Positions 1-6,142 of a DNA stretch of 6,195 nucleotides are shown here, in pieces. Each line of letters begins with the position of its first letter. The first letter of the stretch is position 1. Where the stretch lies: the NCBI GenBank assembly GCA_964628455.1, contig CAZVPD010000200.1, positions 1-6,195 on the forward strand, read 5' to 3'. A program made the position numbers and the translations under genes. Origin of the DNA: JAQVWU01 sp964628455 (lineage in GTDB: Bacteria > Bacillota > Clostridia > Oscillospirales > CAG-272). A model generated the notes under the pieces. The model had not been told where the DNA came from. It saw only the letters and a program-made list of their open reading frames with translations, and did not search any database.

Positions 1-39
1 TGCCGCTGCATGCGGGATTACCTCGGCATGCCCGAGTAA
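1..39 (+). CDS. Possible C-terminal end of an upstream gene (partial)
   Basis: The first frame is open from the window edge and ends in TAA at 37-39, giving the tail CRCMRDYLGMPE. The tail looks protein-like and points the same way as the mannosidase gene that follows. Twelve codons are too few to identify a family, and an open stretch this short can occur by chance. If real, it ends 131 bases before the mannosidase start, so an operon is possible but not shown. Confidence 0.3.
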   Translation, partial: CRCMRDYLGMPE

Positions 40-52
40 ATTTTCGGGGCAT
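28..52 (+). other. Hairpin-forming inverted repeat over the putative upstream stop codon
   Basis: ATGCCC (28-33) pairs with GGGCAT (47-52). Skipping one unpaired G at 46, the stem continues with G34-C45 and A35-T44. The loop spans the TAA stop at 37-39. No T-run follows, so it does not look like a standard intrinsic terminator. It could be a weak attenuating or mRNA-end structure, or chance. Confidence 0.25.
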
Positions 53-170
53 AAGCGGCTGCCGCTGCAGGATCGATAAATTTATAAAAAAGAAATGCCG
101 GATTTTGTTATTGCGCAGACGAAGTCCTTACACGGAATTTTATTATGCAGAAACGGATGATGAACCATAT

Positions 171-2828
171 ATGAAAAAAGTATTTATCTGCCCTACGACG
201 CACTGGGACAGGGAATGGGTGATGACATTCGGACAATACAGGATCCGCCTTGTCAATCTGATCGACAAGCTTCTCGGCATCATGGAGCGCCATCCCGAAT
301 ACGCCTTTTATCTGGACGGGCAGGCCGCGGTACTCGATGATTATCTGGAGATCAAGCCGGAAAACCGTCCCCGGCTGTCCGCACTGCTGAAAAGCGGACG
401 GTTGGCAGCCGGACCCTGGTATGTGCTTGCCGACCAGTTCCTGCAGAGCAGCGAAGCCACGATCCGCAATCTGATCATGGGCGCCGAAACAGTCAGGGCA
501 CTCGGCGGTACGCCGGAAAATGTCGGGTACGTGCCGGACTCGTTCGGCAGCATTGCGTCGCTGCCGATGATTCTGAGCGGTTTCGGCATCCGGCGCGCGT
601 CGTTCGGACGGGGCCGGCCCTATCGGGACGAAGGGCTGCCCCACACGGAGTTCATCTGGAAATACGCGTCCTCGGAAGTCCTTGCCGTAAATCACGGCTA
701 CGGCAACGGGATCTTTCTGTCGTACCCCGATATCTGGACGGATATTTTCAGAGAGGAGTCGTTCCGTCCCGATCCGGAAACCGCCTATGCGCGGTTTATG
801 CGCGAAGCCGGGAATCAGGAAAAAGGCGCCGCGCTGCCCGCGCTGTATTTTTCGGTGGGTGTGGACCATATGGAGCCGCGGGAGTCGCTGACCGATGTCG
901 TCGCTTATATCAATGCGCGTCAGGACATGTATGAACTCGTTTTCGGCACGGTCGGTCAATATCTGGATTACATCGAAAAATATGCGGAAAGCGGCGCGGC
1001 GCTGAAAACCTACTCCGGCGAGATGCGCGGCGGTCCGGCAGCCGGGACGCTCGAAGGCACGCTTTCATCGAGGATCGAAACCAAACAGCTCAACGACGCG
1101 TGCGAACTATTGTTGTGCGCCGGACTCGAGCCGTTGGCGGCCGCCGCGTCGCTTTATGCGGGATTCGAATATCCGCACGGTCATCTGCGTGATCTGTGGA
1201 AGCAATGCATTTTAAACCATCCGCACGACTCGATCTGCGGATGCAATATCGACCGGGTTGCCGGGGATATCCGTGACAGGTATGAATATGTCCTGAATAC
1301 GGGCGGGTATCTGAAAAAAGACATTGTCGGCGCACTGACGGACGCAATCGACACATCGGGCGCCGGAAATGACGCTGTCCCGATCGTCGTTTTCAACCCG
1401 CTGAATGACGAACGAAACGGGCATGTGCACAATCTTGTCCGGGTGCCGGGAAGGTTCAGACATCAGTCCTATGCGCTGTATGACATGTCGGGCGATCCCG
1501 TATCGTCGTGCGTGCGGGTTGCCGCAATAAAAAGAAAAGACCTGGAGAGCGTTTACATGACCGGCGGCATGCTCGGGCAGGTCCTGTCAAAGGACGCGGG
1601 CGAGTGCGGGCAGCTGCCCGGCGATCAGGTATTCACCGTCCTCGATGTTGATTTTATCGCTTCCGGCGTCCCGTCGGCGGGATATAAAACCTATTGTCTC
1701 CGCCCGTCCGAAGAGAAGGCTGTTTCCGCCGTGAAAGTTGCCGGAAACGGAATGGAAAACGAATCCGTGAAAATAACGCTTAACGGAAACGGCACGTTCG
1801 ACCTGACGGATAAACACAGCGGTGAAAGCTATCACAACCTGAATTATTTCACGGACAGGGCGGATACAGGCGACACATACCGTCATCTGGAACCGGCTGA
1901 CCCGGATGAGCGCACGACAAAAAACAGTCCGGCAAAGTGGCGTCTGCTCGAACAATACGGGCATGGAGCGGTATTCGGGACCGAATACGATTTTATGCTG
2001 CCCGAAAAGTGTGCCGGCGGCAGACGGTCGGAGTTTTTAAAACCCGTTCGTATCGGCATACAGGTCGCTTTATATGCCGGACTTGACTATGTAAAAGTGA
2101 CGGCCGGGATGGACAATACATGCGAAGACCACTGCCTGCGGGCCGTTTTCGACACCGGGATCGCCGCGGATGTATCGTATGCGTATGACCACTTTAACAT
2201 CATCGAACGCCCGGCAGCCCCTGACGGACAAGTCTGGCGCGAGTGGCCGTTTACGGAGTTTATCTGCGCGGCAGACCCCGAACATCCGGTTCATTCGCTG
2301 TGTATCTCGGCAAAGGGACTGCCGGCATACGAGGCTGTCCGGCGGGACACGGGAGTCAGCCTGCAGATCGAGCTGCTGCGCGCGGTTGGTTCTCTCGGCG
2401 ATCCCGCGGGAGCGAATTATCCGGTGCCGGACGCGCAATGCCCGGGGAAACATACATTCGAATACGCGATATTCACCGGTGCGGACACCCCCGAGGCTTA
2501 TCTTGAAAAAGCGGCGGCTTATCGTCACGCCCTGTTTGCGGAAAGCACCGGGGTCCACGGCGGAACGCTTCCGGCGTCGGCGTCGTTCATCCGTCCGGAA
2601 TGCGATTTCCCAAAACCGTATATCAGCTGCCTCAAACGCACGGAAAGCGGAGAGGTCCTGCTGCGGATGTGGAACCCGGGACGCGAACGTTCGGTCAGTC
2701 TCACAGGATATATCAAATTCCGCGAGGTTTGGCGCGCGTCGCTGGATGAGAAAAAACTCGGACGGGTCGACCCCGGCGCCGTGATTCTGCCTGAAAAAGA
2801 ACTGACGACACTGATAATATCCTTATGA
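171..2828 (+). CDS. Glycoside hydrolase family 38 alpha-mannosidase
   Basis: This is an 885-residue retaining, zinc-dependent alpha-mannosidase that releases alpha-linked mannose. With no visible signal peptide it is probably cytoplasmic and acts on imported mannosides. The N-terminal catalytic domain opens with THWDREW (zinc ligands H11, D13), then GYVPDSFG with nucleophile and zinc ligand D123, and GVDHMEPR with D232 as likely acid/base. The helical middle domain carries NHPHDSICGCNID, with H352 as the fourth zinc ligand. The remainder, from about residue 400, is the usual beta-rich C-terminal region. Length and motif order fit bacterial GH38 enzymes such as streptococcal alpha-1,3-mannosidase and MngB. 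Substrate (N-glycan-derived mannose, mannosylglycerate or other) cannot be decided from sequence. The ATG at 171 is chosen because MKKVFICPTTHWDREW is the canonical family start. The frame stays open upstream to the window edge (a TTG at 105 is in frame), but that extension is not family-like. The ribosome binding site is weak (GGA at 155-157). Confidence 0.95.
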   Translation: MKKVFICPTTHWDREWVMTFGQYRIRLVNLIDKLLGIMERHPEYAFYLDGQAAVLDDYLEIKPENRPRLSALLKSGRLAAGPWYVLADQFLQSSEATIRNLIMGAETVRALGGTPENVGYVPDSFGSIASLPMILSGFGIRRASFGRGRPYRDEGLPHTEFIWKYASSEVLAVNHGYGNGIFLSYPDIWTDIFREESFRPDPETAYARFMREAGNQEKGAALPALYFSVGVDHMEPRESLTDVVAYINARQDMYELVFGTVGQYLDYIEKYAESGAALKTYSGEMRGGPAAGTLEGTLSSRIETKQLNDACELLLCAGLEPLAAAASLYAGFEYPHGHLRDLWKQCILNHPHDSICGCNIDRVAGDIRDRYEYVLNTGGYLKKDIVGALTDAIDTSGAGNDAVPIVVFNPLNDERNGHVHNLVRVPGRFRHQSYALYDMSGDPVSSCVRVAAIKRKDLESVYMTGGMLGQVLSKDAGECGQLPGDQVFTVLDVDFIASGVPSAGYKTYCLRPSEEKAVSAVKVAGNGMENESVKITLNGNGTFDLTDKHSGESYHNLNYFTDRADTGDTYRHLEPADPDERTTKNSPAKWRLLEQYGHGAVFGTEYDFMLPEKCAGGRRSEFLKPVRIGIQVALYAGLDYVKVTAGMDNTCEDHCLRAVFDTGIAADVSYAYDHFNIIERPAAPDGQVWREWPFTEFICAADPEHPVHSLCISAKGLPAYEAVRRDTGVSLQIELLRAVGSLGDPAGANYPVPDAQCPGKHTFEYAIFTGADTPEAYLEKAAAYRHALFAESTGVHGGTLPASASFIRPECDFPKPYISCLKRTESGEVLLRMWNPGRERSVSLTGYIKFREVWRASLDEKKLGRVDPGAVILPEKELTTLIISL

Positions 2829-2839
2829 TTTTTTTAAGA

Positions 2840-2853
2840 TCACCTGCAGGTGA
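2840..2853. promoter_or_regulatory. Perfect 14-bp palindrome, candidate operator
   Basis: TCACCTGCAGGTGA is fully self-complementary and lies 12 bases after the mannosidase stop and about 70 bases before the next start. With no loop and no T-run after it on either strand, it is unlikely to be a terminator. A dimeric regulator's DNA site is the natural reading, but no clear -35/-10 pair surrounds it. A TATATA at 2880-2885 could be a -10, without a convincing -35. No regulator can be assigned. Confidence 0.4.
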
Positions 2854-2907
2854 CATGCCCCCGAAACCGGGAAAGCCGTTATATATACAACCTTTCGACT
2901 GAACTGT

Positions 2908-2914
2908 GAGGAGG
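2908..2914 (+). promoter_or_regulatory. Strong ribosome binding site for the toroid gene
   Basis: GAGGAGG is followed by seven bases and then GTG at 2922. This is close to the ideal anti-Shine-Dalgarno match and spacing, and it fixes the GTG as the start codon. Confidence 0.9.
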
Positions 2915-2921
2915 AATAAAA

Positions 2922-4475
2922 GTGGACAGAATTCCGCAGGTCATTTCCATAACGAAATCGGGCAAAGATAACCGCATCCCGTTAAGCAATGAAGTCAGGA
3001 AACAGTTCGGAGAAAATGCCGTCATCCGGATCGGGATAAGGGACGGTGAAGTTATTCTGTCAAACCGGGAGCTGCCAGAGAGCATTGCCGTTGAAGTGAC
3101 GGGGAGAAGCTTATCCCTGCCTGCGGCGTCGGCCGCATACCTGCAGTTAAAAGAAGGAACGGAGGCAGCGATCATTCAGCGGGAGAACGGAGCAGCCGTT
3201 AAGCGTTACCGGTTTGCCGAAAAAACGGGGGCTCAGGCGAGGTTAGAAGATACCGAATCGGAAACCGAACTGGTGCGCACGCTGATGACCAATCCCAAAC
3301 CCGAACAGACGCTCCATGATCTGTCGGAAAAATACCGGGGGTTGAGGTTTCAACACGATCCCCTGCAGTATCTGTCGGATAACGATTCGATATACGGTTT
3401 GATATGCCGAAGAAGCATCGGAATGAATCGGGAACGGGATCCGTCGCTGAGAGAGCAGTTATACGGGGAAATAACAAAAAGCCAGGAGCCCGATGGCTCC
3501 TGGCAGTCCGACGTTATTCTGACAAGCCGCAATCTGAGAGAGATCGCAGAGATGGGAATAACGGAAAAACGCAGGGAAACAGCTGCCGCCGCGGAGTGGC
3601 TGCTTTCGGGAAAGGAATCCCCCTATAATCCGGGAATGTTTTTTCTGTCCGATGATTTGGTCAGTGAACAAATCAGGATCGTAGAAGCCGTAAGAAACGG
3701 CAGCCGTGAGCGATTCAGGCAGGTAAAAAAATCCGAAATCAACAAAGTCAGAAAGGGACTGGACACGGCTCATTATCCGTGCGGTCCGCGGCTTATGTGG
3801 CCCAACGCAATGATACTCAGGTCGCTTCTGGAGCATGGGTACGAAGAAGACGACAGGGTGTCCAGGGCATGTCAATTTCTGCTTAACGGAGGCTGGTGTG
3901 AATGTTCATATGCACACGGCCAGTCCAAATGTGAAAAGAGAGAAGTCTATACTGCGGAAAAAATTTCCGAAAAGTTAGATTCCATGGTAAAAGAATATAC
4001 GTATGGCGGCTGGCAAAACCCCGGCGATGTTTCGCATATGGATCTGACTAAAGACGCATTTTTTCTTCGGAATTCCGCAGCCGGCCAAGGGAATACCGGT
4101 GTTTATTCTCTGGAAATGCCTTTTCATCAGCTGCCATGCGGATTAATGACAGCATGGGCTCTGAGCAAGACAAGAAATACACTGTTAAAAGAGCACATCG
4201 AAGCGCATGTATGGAGATTTGCCGCAAAACAGAATTTAAACGGACATTTCGACTACAAGCATGCGGGGAAATATTTTTATATCGACCTGTTCGCCCTGTT
4301 TGATATAGCGGCTGCAAAAGCCGCTCTCATGCGTTCCGTTCCGTGGATCATTGAAGCGCAGAATCCCGACGGATCCTGGGGTGAAGGTGATAACGCAGGA
4401 GCGTCAACATTGGCGGTTGTCAGAGCTCTTGATTCAGTCAAAGAATTCCTGCCGGAAAGTATGAAGTTCCAGTGA
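2922..4475 (+). CDS. AbrB/SpoVT-like N-terminus fused to a prenyltransferase/squalene-cyclase-type toroid; function unknown
   Basis: This is a 517-residue protein beginning at GTG behind a strong ribosome binding site. Residues about 14-48 (around NRIPLSNEVRKQFG and DGEVIL) and about 58-98 (around GRSLSLPAASAAYLQLKEG) each match the looped-hinge beta-hairpin pattern of AbrB/SpoVT DNA-binding domains: a GR/NRIP-like strand, a helix, then a strand ending in a hydrophobic pair. A charged linker follows to about 140. The rest resembles helical-hairpin repeats of the alpha/alpha-toroid superfamily, with QW-type motifs QEPDGSW (188-194) and QNPDGSW (480-486), GGW at 323-325 and 362-364, and the hairpin text GYEEDDRV (around 306-313). 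The class II cyclase DxDD motif is not evident, so terpene cyclisation is not supported. No signal peptide or membrane segment is seen, so a cytoplasmic location is likely. Cys and His residues cluster at C326, C328, H332 and C337. It is downstream of and co-directional with the mannosidase, but its biological role is unknown. The toroid assignment is fairly sure; the double AbrB-like reading is inference. Confidence 0.88.
   Translation: MDRIPQVISITKSGKDNRIPLSNEVRKQFGENAVIRIGIRDGEVILSNRELPESIAVEVTGRSLSLPAASAAYLQLKEGTEAAIIQRENGAAVKRYRFAEKTGAQARLEDTESETELVRTLMTNPKPEQTLHDLSEKYRGLRFQHDPLQYLSDNDSIYGLICRRSIGMNRERDPSLREQLYGEITKSQEPDGSWQSDVILTSRNLREIAEMGITEKRRETAAAAEWLLSGKESPYNPGMFFLSDDLVSEQIRIVEAVRNGSRERFRQVKKSEINKVRKGLDTAHYPCGPRLMWPNAMILRSLLEHGYEEDDRVSRACQFLLNGGWCECSYAHGQSKCEKREVYTAEKISEKLDSMVKEYTYGGWQNPGDVSHMDLTKDAFFLRNSAAGQGNTGVYSLEMPFHQLPCGLMTAWALSKTRNTLLKEHIEAHVWRFAAKQNLNGHFDYKHAGKYFYIDLFALFDIAAAKAALMRSVPWIIEAQNPDGSWGEGDNAGASTLAVVRALDSVKEFLPESMKFQ
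3476..3504 (-). terminator. Perfect intrinsic-terminator-like hairpin on the antisense strand, inside the toroid gene
   Basis: On the plus strand, AAAAA (3476-3480) precedes GCCAGGAGCC (3481-3490), CGAT, and GGCTCCTGGC (3495-3504). The arms are exact reverse complements. Read leftward, this is a 10-bp GC-rich stem with a four-base loop followed directly by TTTTTGTTAT, the textbook form of a rho-independent terminator. On the sense strand no T-run follows, so it should not stop the host gene's own mRNA. It encodes the first QW motif (QEPDGSWQ). It would act only on leftward transcripts, for example read-through from the padR operon or antisense RNA starting within the gene. Confidence 0.6.
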
Positions 4476-4478
4476 AAT

Positions 4479-4503
4479 CAAAAAGCCGGCACAGGCTGTT
4501 TTG
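4479..4503. terminator. Candidate bidirectional terminator between convergent genes
   Basis: Just after the toroid stop, CAAAAAGCC (4479-4487) pairs with GGCTGTTTTG (4494-4503) if one G (4498) is bulged, around a six-base loop. The A-tract/GC-stem/T-tract form works in either direction, giving TTTT rightward and TTTTT leftward. The GC core is only three to four pairs, so strength is doubtful. Its position between two converging transcription units fits the role. Confidence 0.4.
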
Positions 4504-4662
4504 CGTGATATCGGTTCGATCAGAAAATCCGGGGTAAAGTAAAAAAAGCAGAGAGTAAAAAAGGCTTTGCAGGGAACCTGTGTAAACCCGTATCCCGTAT
4601 CGGTCAAAACGCGGAACGGAGAATCTGGCCGGCCGTTCGACCCGGTATGTCCGGATCCCGGG
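4504..4662. other. Convergent intergenic spacer with A-tracts and weak stems
   Basis: No gene is seen here. A7 (4541-4547) and A6 (4557-4562) tracts lie in a short direct repeat of GTAAAAAA; read leftward these are T-runs. Two weak inverted repeats occur before the HAAS stop: GAACGG (4614-4619) with CCGTTC (4633-4638), and ACCCGG (4640-4645) with CCGGGT (4658-4663). Neither is followed by a T-run in the leftward direction, so the end of the leftward operon transcript is not clear from sequence. Confidence 0.4.
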
Positions 4663-5712
4663 TTATATATTCCCCGTTCCGGTTTTTTTATCCCCGGAGA
4701 TTTCCCTTTTCGGACACTTTAGAAATTCGGATATGCTGTCCCATAAACAGATCGCCGTGATGACTGCCGCGCCGGTCAGGAGCGATTGTTCCAGCCATGC
4801 CGAAACATTCGCGGACTGTGACGGTCCGGCCAATGTTTCGATTCTCGAGATGAATCCGGGATTGAACAGAGCTTTGTCCCGGAACAGCACAAGGATGAAT
4901 ACGCAGAACCCCGTGTTCAGCAGCGCGTTGGCCCACGCCATCGGAATGCTGCGGTGACCGGAAATAAACTTCCATATATTCAGGCTCATCTGCAGGAATG
5001 CGATGATCAGGATAACAGGCATATAAAACTTCAGGCGTTCGGCGGAAAACAGCGGTGTGACCTGCGCCGGTCCGCTGCCGCTTAATTCATAGACGGCAAT
5101 GATCTGAGGATTGAAATAAATCAGCGTCGTGAAAAACACCGTGCATACCATCGCAAAGACGGTCCCGCCGCGGGATATCCTGCTTTTATTTGCGACCGGC
5201 AGCGGCGGCAGATCATCCGGCGTCCATTTTTTCTTCATCAGCGGCGGATTGCTTTCGGTGCCGTCGAAGCGTTCCGATACTGCAAAGATCAGGGTCACCC
5301 ATACGGCACCCTGAACAAACCCCTGAAGGCCTGCCGCGATAATATCGACAATGAACTGTACGGTATATTGCAGCACATCACCGTTTACGGGAGGATCAAA
5401 GATATATTTCACCAGTGTAATGCAGACCAGCACGGCGGCGGCGATGCCCGTTACGAGTTTTAATACGGCAATATAATCCCGGTAGTATGCCGGCCCGATC
5501 AGATAGCTTTTCACGGGGTTGTATTCCTGCGCCAGCTTTACCGGATGACCGAGTTTTTCAAGGACCGCGCGGACCTCCTCCTCCGAAGGCTCCCCGGACA
5601 GCATGTCTTCGATGTTCGCGCGGAGTTCCCGGCTGACGTCGTCCCTGATATCCTCCGGCAGCCGCTCGGTCACCGCGTAAACATACCTGTCAATCAGATT
5701 CATCGTTTTCAT
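4663..5712 (-). CDS. HAAS/DUF1700-type membrane protein, partner of PadR regulator
   Basis: This is a 349-residue protein. Residues 1-66 form a small charged helical domain typical of HAAS/DUF1700 proteins: an opening MNLIDRYVYAVTERLP, an acidic EELR-like stretch, and LGHPVKLAQEY near 54-64. About six hydrophobic segments follow, near residues 81-102, 118-145, 184-202, 230-248, 260-277 and 311-326, so it is an integral membrane protein. A polar loop (about 148-182, with KKKW and PPLP) separates segments two and three. No transporter or enzyme motif is recognised. The gene overlaps padR by 23 bases, implying translational coupling and one operon. Start choice: ATG at 5712 has GAG seven bases upstream; GTG at 5724 and ATG at 5703 are alternatives with poorer spacing. 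Families of this kind commonly sit beside PadR regulators and are thought to take part in envelope or stress signalling, but the specific role here is unknown. Confidence 0.85.
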   Translation of the reverse strand: MKTMNLIDRYVYAVTERLPEDIRDDVSRELRANIEDMLSGEPSEEEVRAVLEKLGHPVKLAQEYNPVKSYLIGPAYYRDYIAVLKLVTGIAAAVLVCITLVKYIFDPPVNGDVLQYTVQFIVDIIAAGLQGFVQGAVWVTLIFAVSERFDGTESNPPLMKKKWTPDDLPPLPVANKSRISRGGTVFAMVCTVFFTTLIYFNPQIIAVYELSGSGPAQVTPLFSAERLKFYMPVILIIAFLQMSLNIWKFISGHRSIPMAWANALLNTGFCVFILVLFRDKALFNPGFISRIETLAGPSQSANVSAWLEQSLLTGAAVITAICLWDSISEFLKCPKREISGDKKTGTGNI

Positions 5713-6055
5713 TTCTATTCTCACACTCCATCAATTGATTCAGCTGGTCCGAAAGACTTTTCCACTCTTTTTTTAAGCGCCTGTAAACTTCTTTTCCGAA
5801 ATCGCTCAGGACATAAAACTTGCGCGGTCTTGCTTCGTCCGTGTTCCATTCGCTCAGCAGAAGTTCCTGTTTTTCCAGTCTCCGCAGCAGCGGATAGAGC
5901 GTGCCCGCGTCGATCGGCGCGCCTTTTTCTTCCATTTTCTGCACAAGCGAATAACCGTATTCCCGATTACACAGCTGGCTGAGAACCGAGAGGACCAGTG
6001 TTCCTCTTTTCAGTTCAATGATCAGCGAACCGACCTGCCCGTCGATGTCATTCAA
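5690..6055 (-). CDS. PadR-family winged-helix transcriptional repressor
   Basis: This is a 121-residue cytoplasmic DNA-binding protein. The PadR signature is complete: LKRGTLVL (15-22), YGYSLVQKM (33-41), the recognition helix GTLYPLLRRLEKQELL (51-66), and the wing ending in RPRKFYVLSDFG (76-87). A short C-terminal helix follows, rich in K, E and N, which in this family usually mediates dimerisation. The start is placed at TTG 6055 because GAGGTGAT lies four bases upstream, and because the longer open frame (to 6103) would run through the -10 and -35 boxes, its first codon being the TTG of the -35. It probably represses its own operon through the palindrome in the promoter. The effector is unknown. 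The downstream membrane protein gene overlaps its last 23 bases. Confidence 0.93.
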   Translation of the reverse strand: MNDIDGQVGSLIIELKRGTLVLSVLSQLCNREYGYSLVQKMEEKGAPIDAGTLYPLLRRLEKQELLLSEWNTDEARPRKFYVLSDFGKEVYRRLKKEWKSLSDQLNQLMECENRNENDESD

Positions 6056-6059
6056 GTGT

Positions 6060-6067
6060 ATCACCTC
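6060..6067 (-). promoter_or_regulatory. Ribosome binding site that sets the padR start
   Basis: Read leftward, GAGGTGAT ends four bases before TTG at 6055. It supports the TTG over upstream in-frame codons, one of which (GTG at 6064) lies inside this site itself. Confidence 0.85.
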
Positions 6068-6073
6068 GATCTT

Positions 6074-6103
6074 ATTATACTGTATGTCATACATTATTGT
6101 CAA
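6074..6103 (-). promoter_or_regulatory. Sigma-70/sigma-A promoter of the padR operon
   Basis: Read leftward, TTGACA (6103-6098) and TATAAT (6079-6074) both match the housekeeping consensus exactly, with an 18-base spacer. Transcription should begin near 6067, about seven bases after the -10. That leaves a leader of only about 12 bases, with the ribosome binding site at or near the 5' end. Confidence 0.9.
6081..6093. promoter_or_regulatory. Palindromic operator inside the padR promoter
   Basis: TGTATGTCATACA is a perfect 6-1-6 inverted repeat centred on 6087, between the -10 and -35. Allowing one mismatched pair, the symmetry continues through a further three pairs on each side (6077-6097). 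TGTAT/ATACA half-sites resemble the ATGT/ACAT elements known for PadR-family repressors. Binding here would block RNA polymerase, so autorepression is the natural inference. Confidence 0.75.
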
Positions 6104-6142
6104 TATCTTAATGATAAATATTTTATATTATTTTTAATTTTT
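6104..6142 (-). promoter_or_regulatory. AT-rich element upstream of the padR promoter (possible UP element)
   Basis: Directly upstream of the -35, the sequence becomes almost wholly A/T, with phased A and T runs, in contrast to GC-richer sequence on both sides. Such tracts upstream of -35 boxes often bind the polymerase alpha C-terminal domain. It could equally be an ordinary intergenic AT-rich stretch. Bases 6143-6195 hold nothing that can be called. Confidence 0.45.

Larger units (their letters stand above)
1..69 (+). repeat. Pair of 10-bp direct repeats (1-10 and 60-69)
   Basis: TGCCGCTGCA occurs at 1-10 and again at 60-69, 59 bases apart, on either side of the putative upstream stop. The second copy also forms a very tight inverted repeat with AGCGGC at 54-59. 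No mobile-element features accompany the copies, so the function is unknown and coincidence is possible in this GC-rich stretch. Confidence 0.3.

Noticed and set aside
60..88. Possible promoter for the mannosidase, with TATAAA at 83-88 and an AT-rich palindrome ATAAATTTAT at 76-85.
   Set aside because: No sequence resembling TTGACA lies 16-19 bases upstream of TATAAA, so a promoter cannot be supported.
3..170. The mannosidase reading frame stays open upstream to the window edge, with a TTG at 105 that could extend the protein by 22 residues.
   Set aside because: The extension is Arg/Lys-rich and unlike GH38 N-termini, while ATG 171 gives the canonical MKKVFI...THWDREW start. No good ribosome binding site precedes 105.
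2170..2784. Long alternative-frame open stretches overlapping the mannosidase on both strands.
   Set aside because: They are Arg/Ser/Pro-rich, lack family motifs and ribosome binding sites, and are explained by GC-rich codon usage of the real gene.
2850..2885. GTGACA (2850-2855) and TATATA (2880-2885) as a promoter for the toroid gene.
   Set aside because: The spacing is 24 bases, too long for a sigma-70 type promoter.
3843..3854. EEDD (residues 308-311) in the toroid protein as a class II terpene cyclase DxDD motif.
   Set aside because: It does not match DxDD and sits in a GY-x-x-DDRV hairpin turn common to non-catalytic toroid repeats.
6056..6103. Extending PadR by 16 residues to TTG 6103.
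   Set aside because: That stretch contains the -35, the palindrome, the -10 and the ribosome binding site, so it would not be fully transcribed from this promoter.
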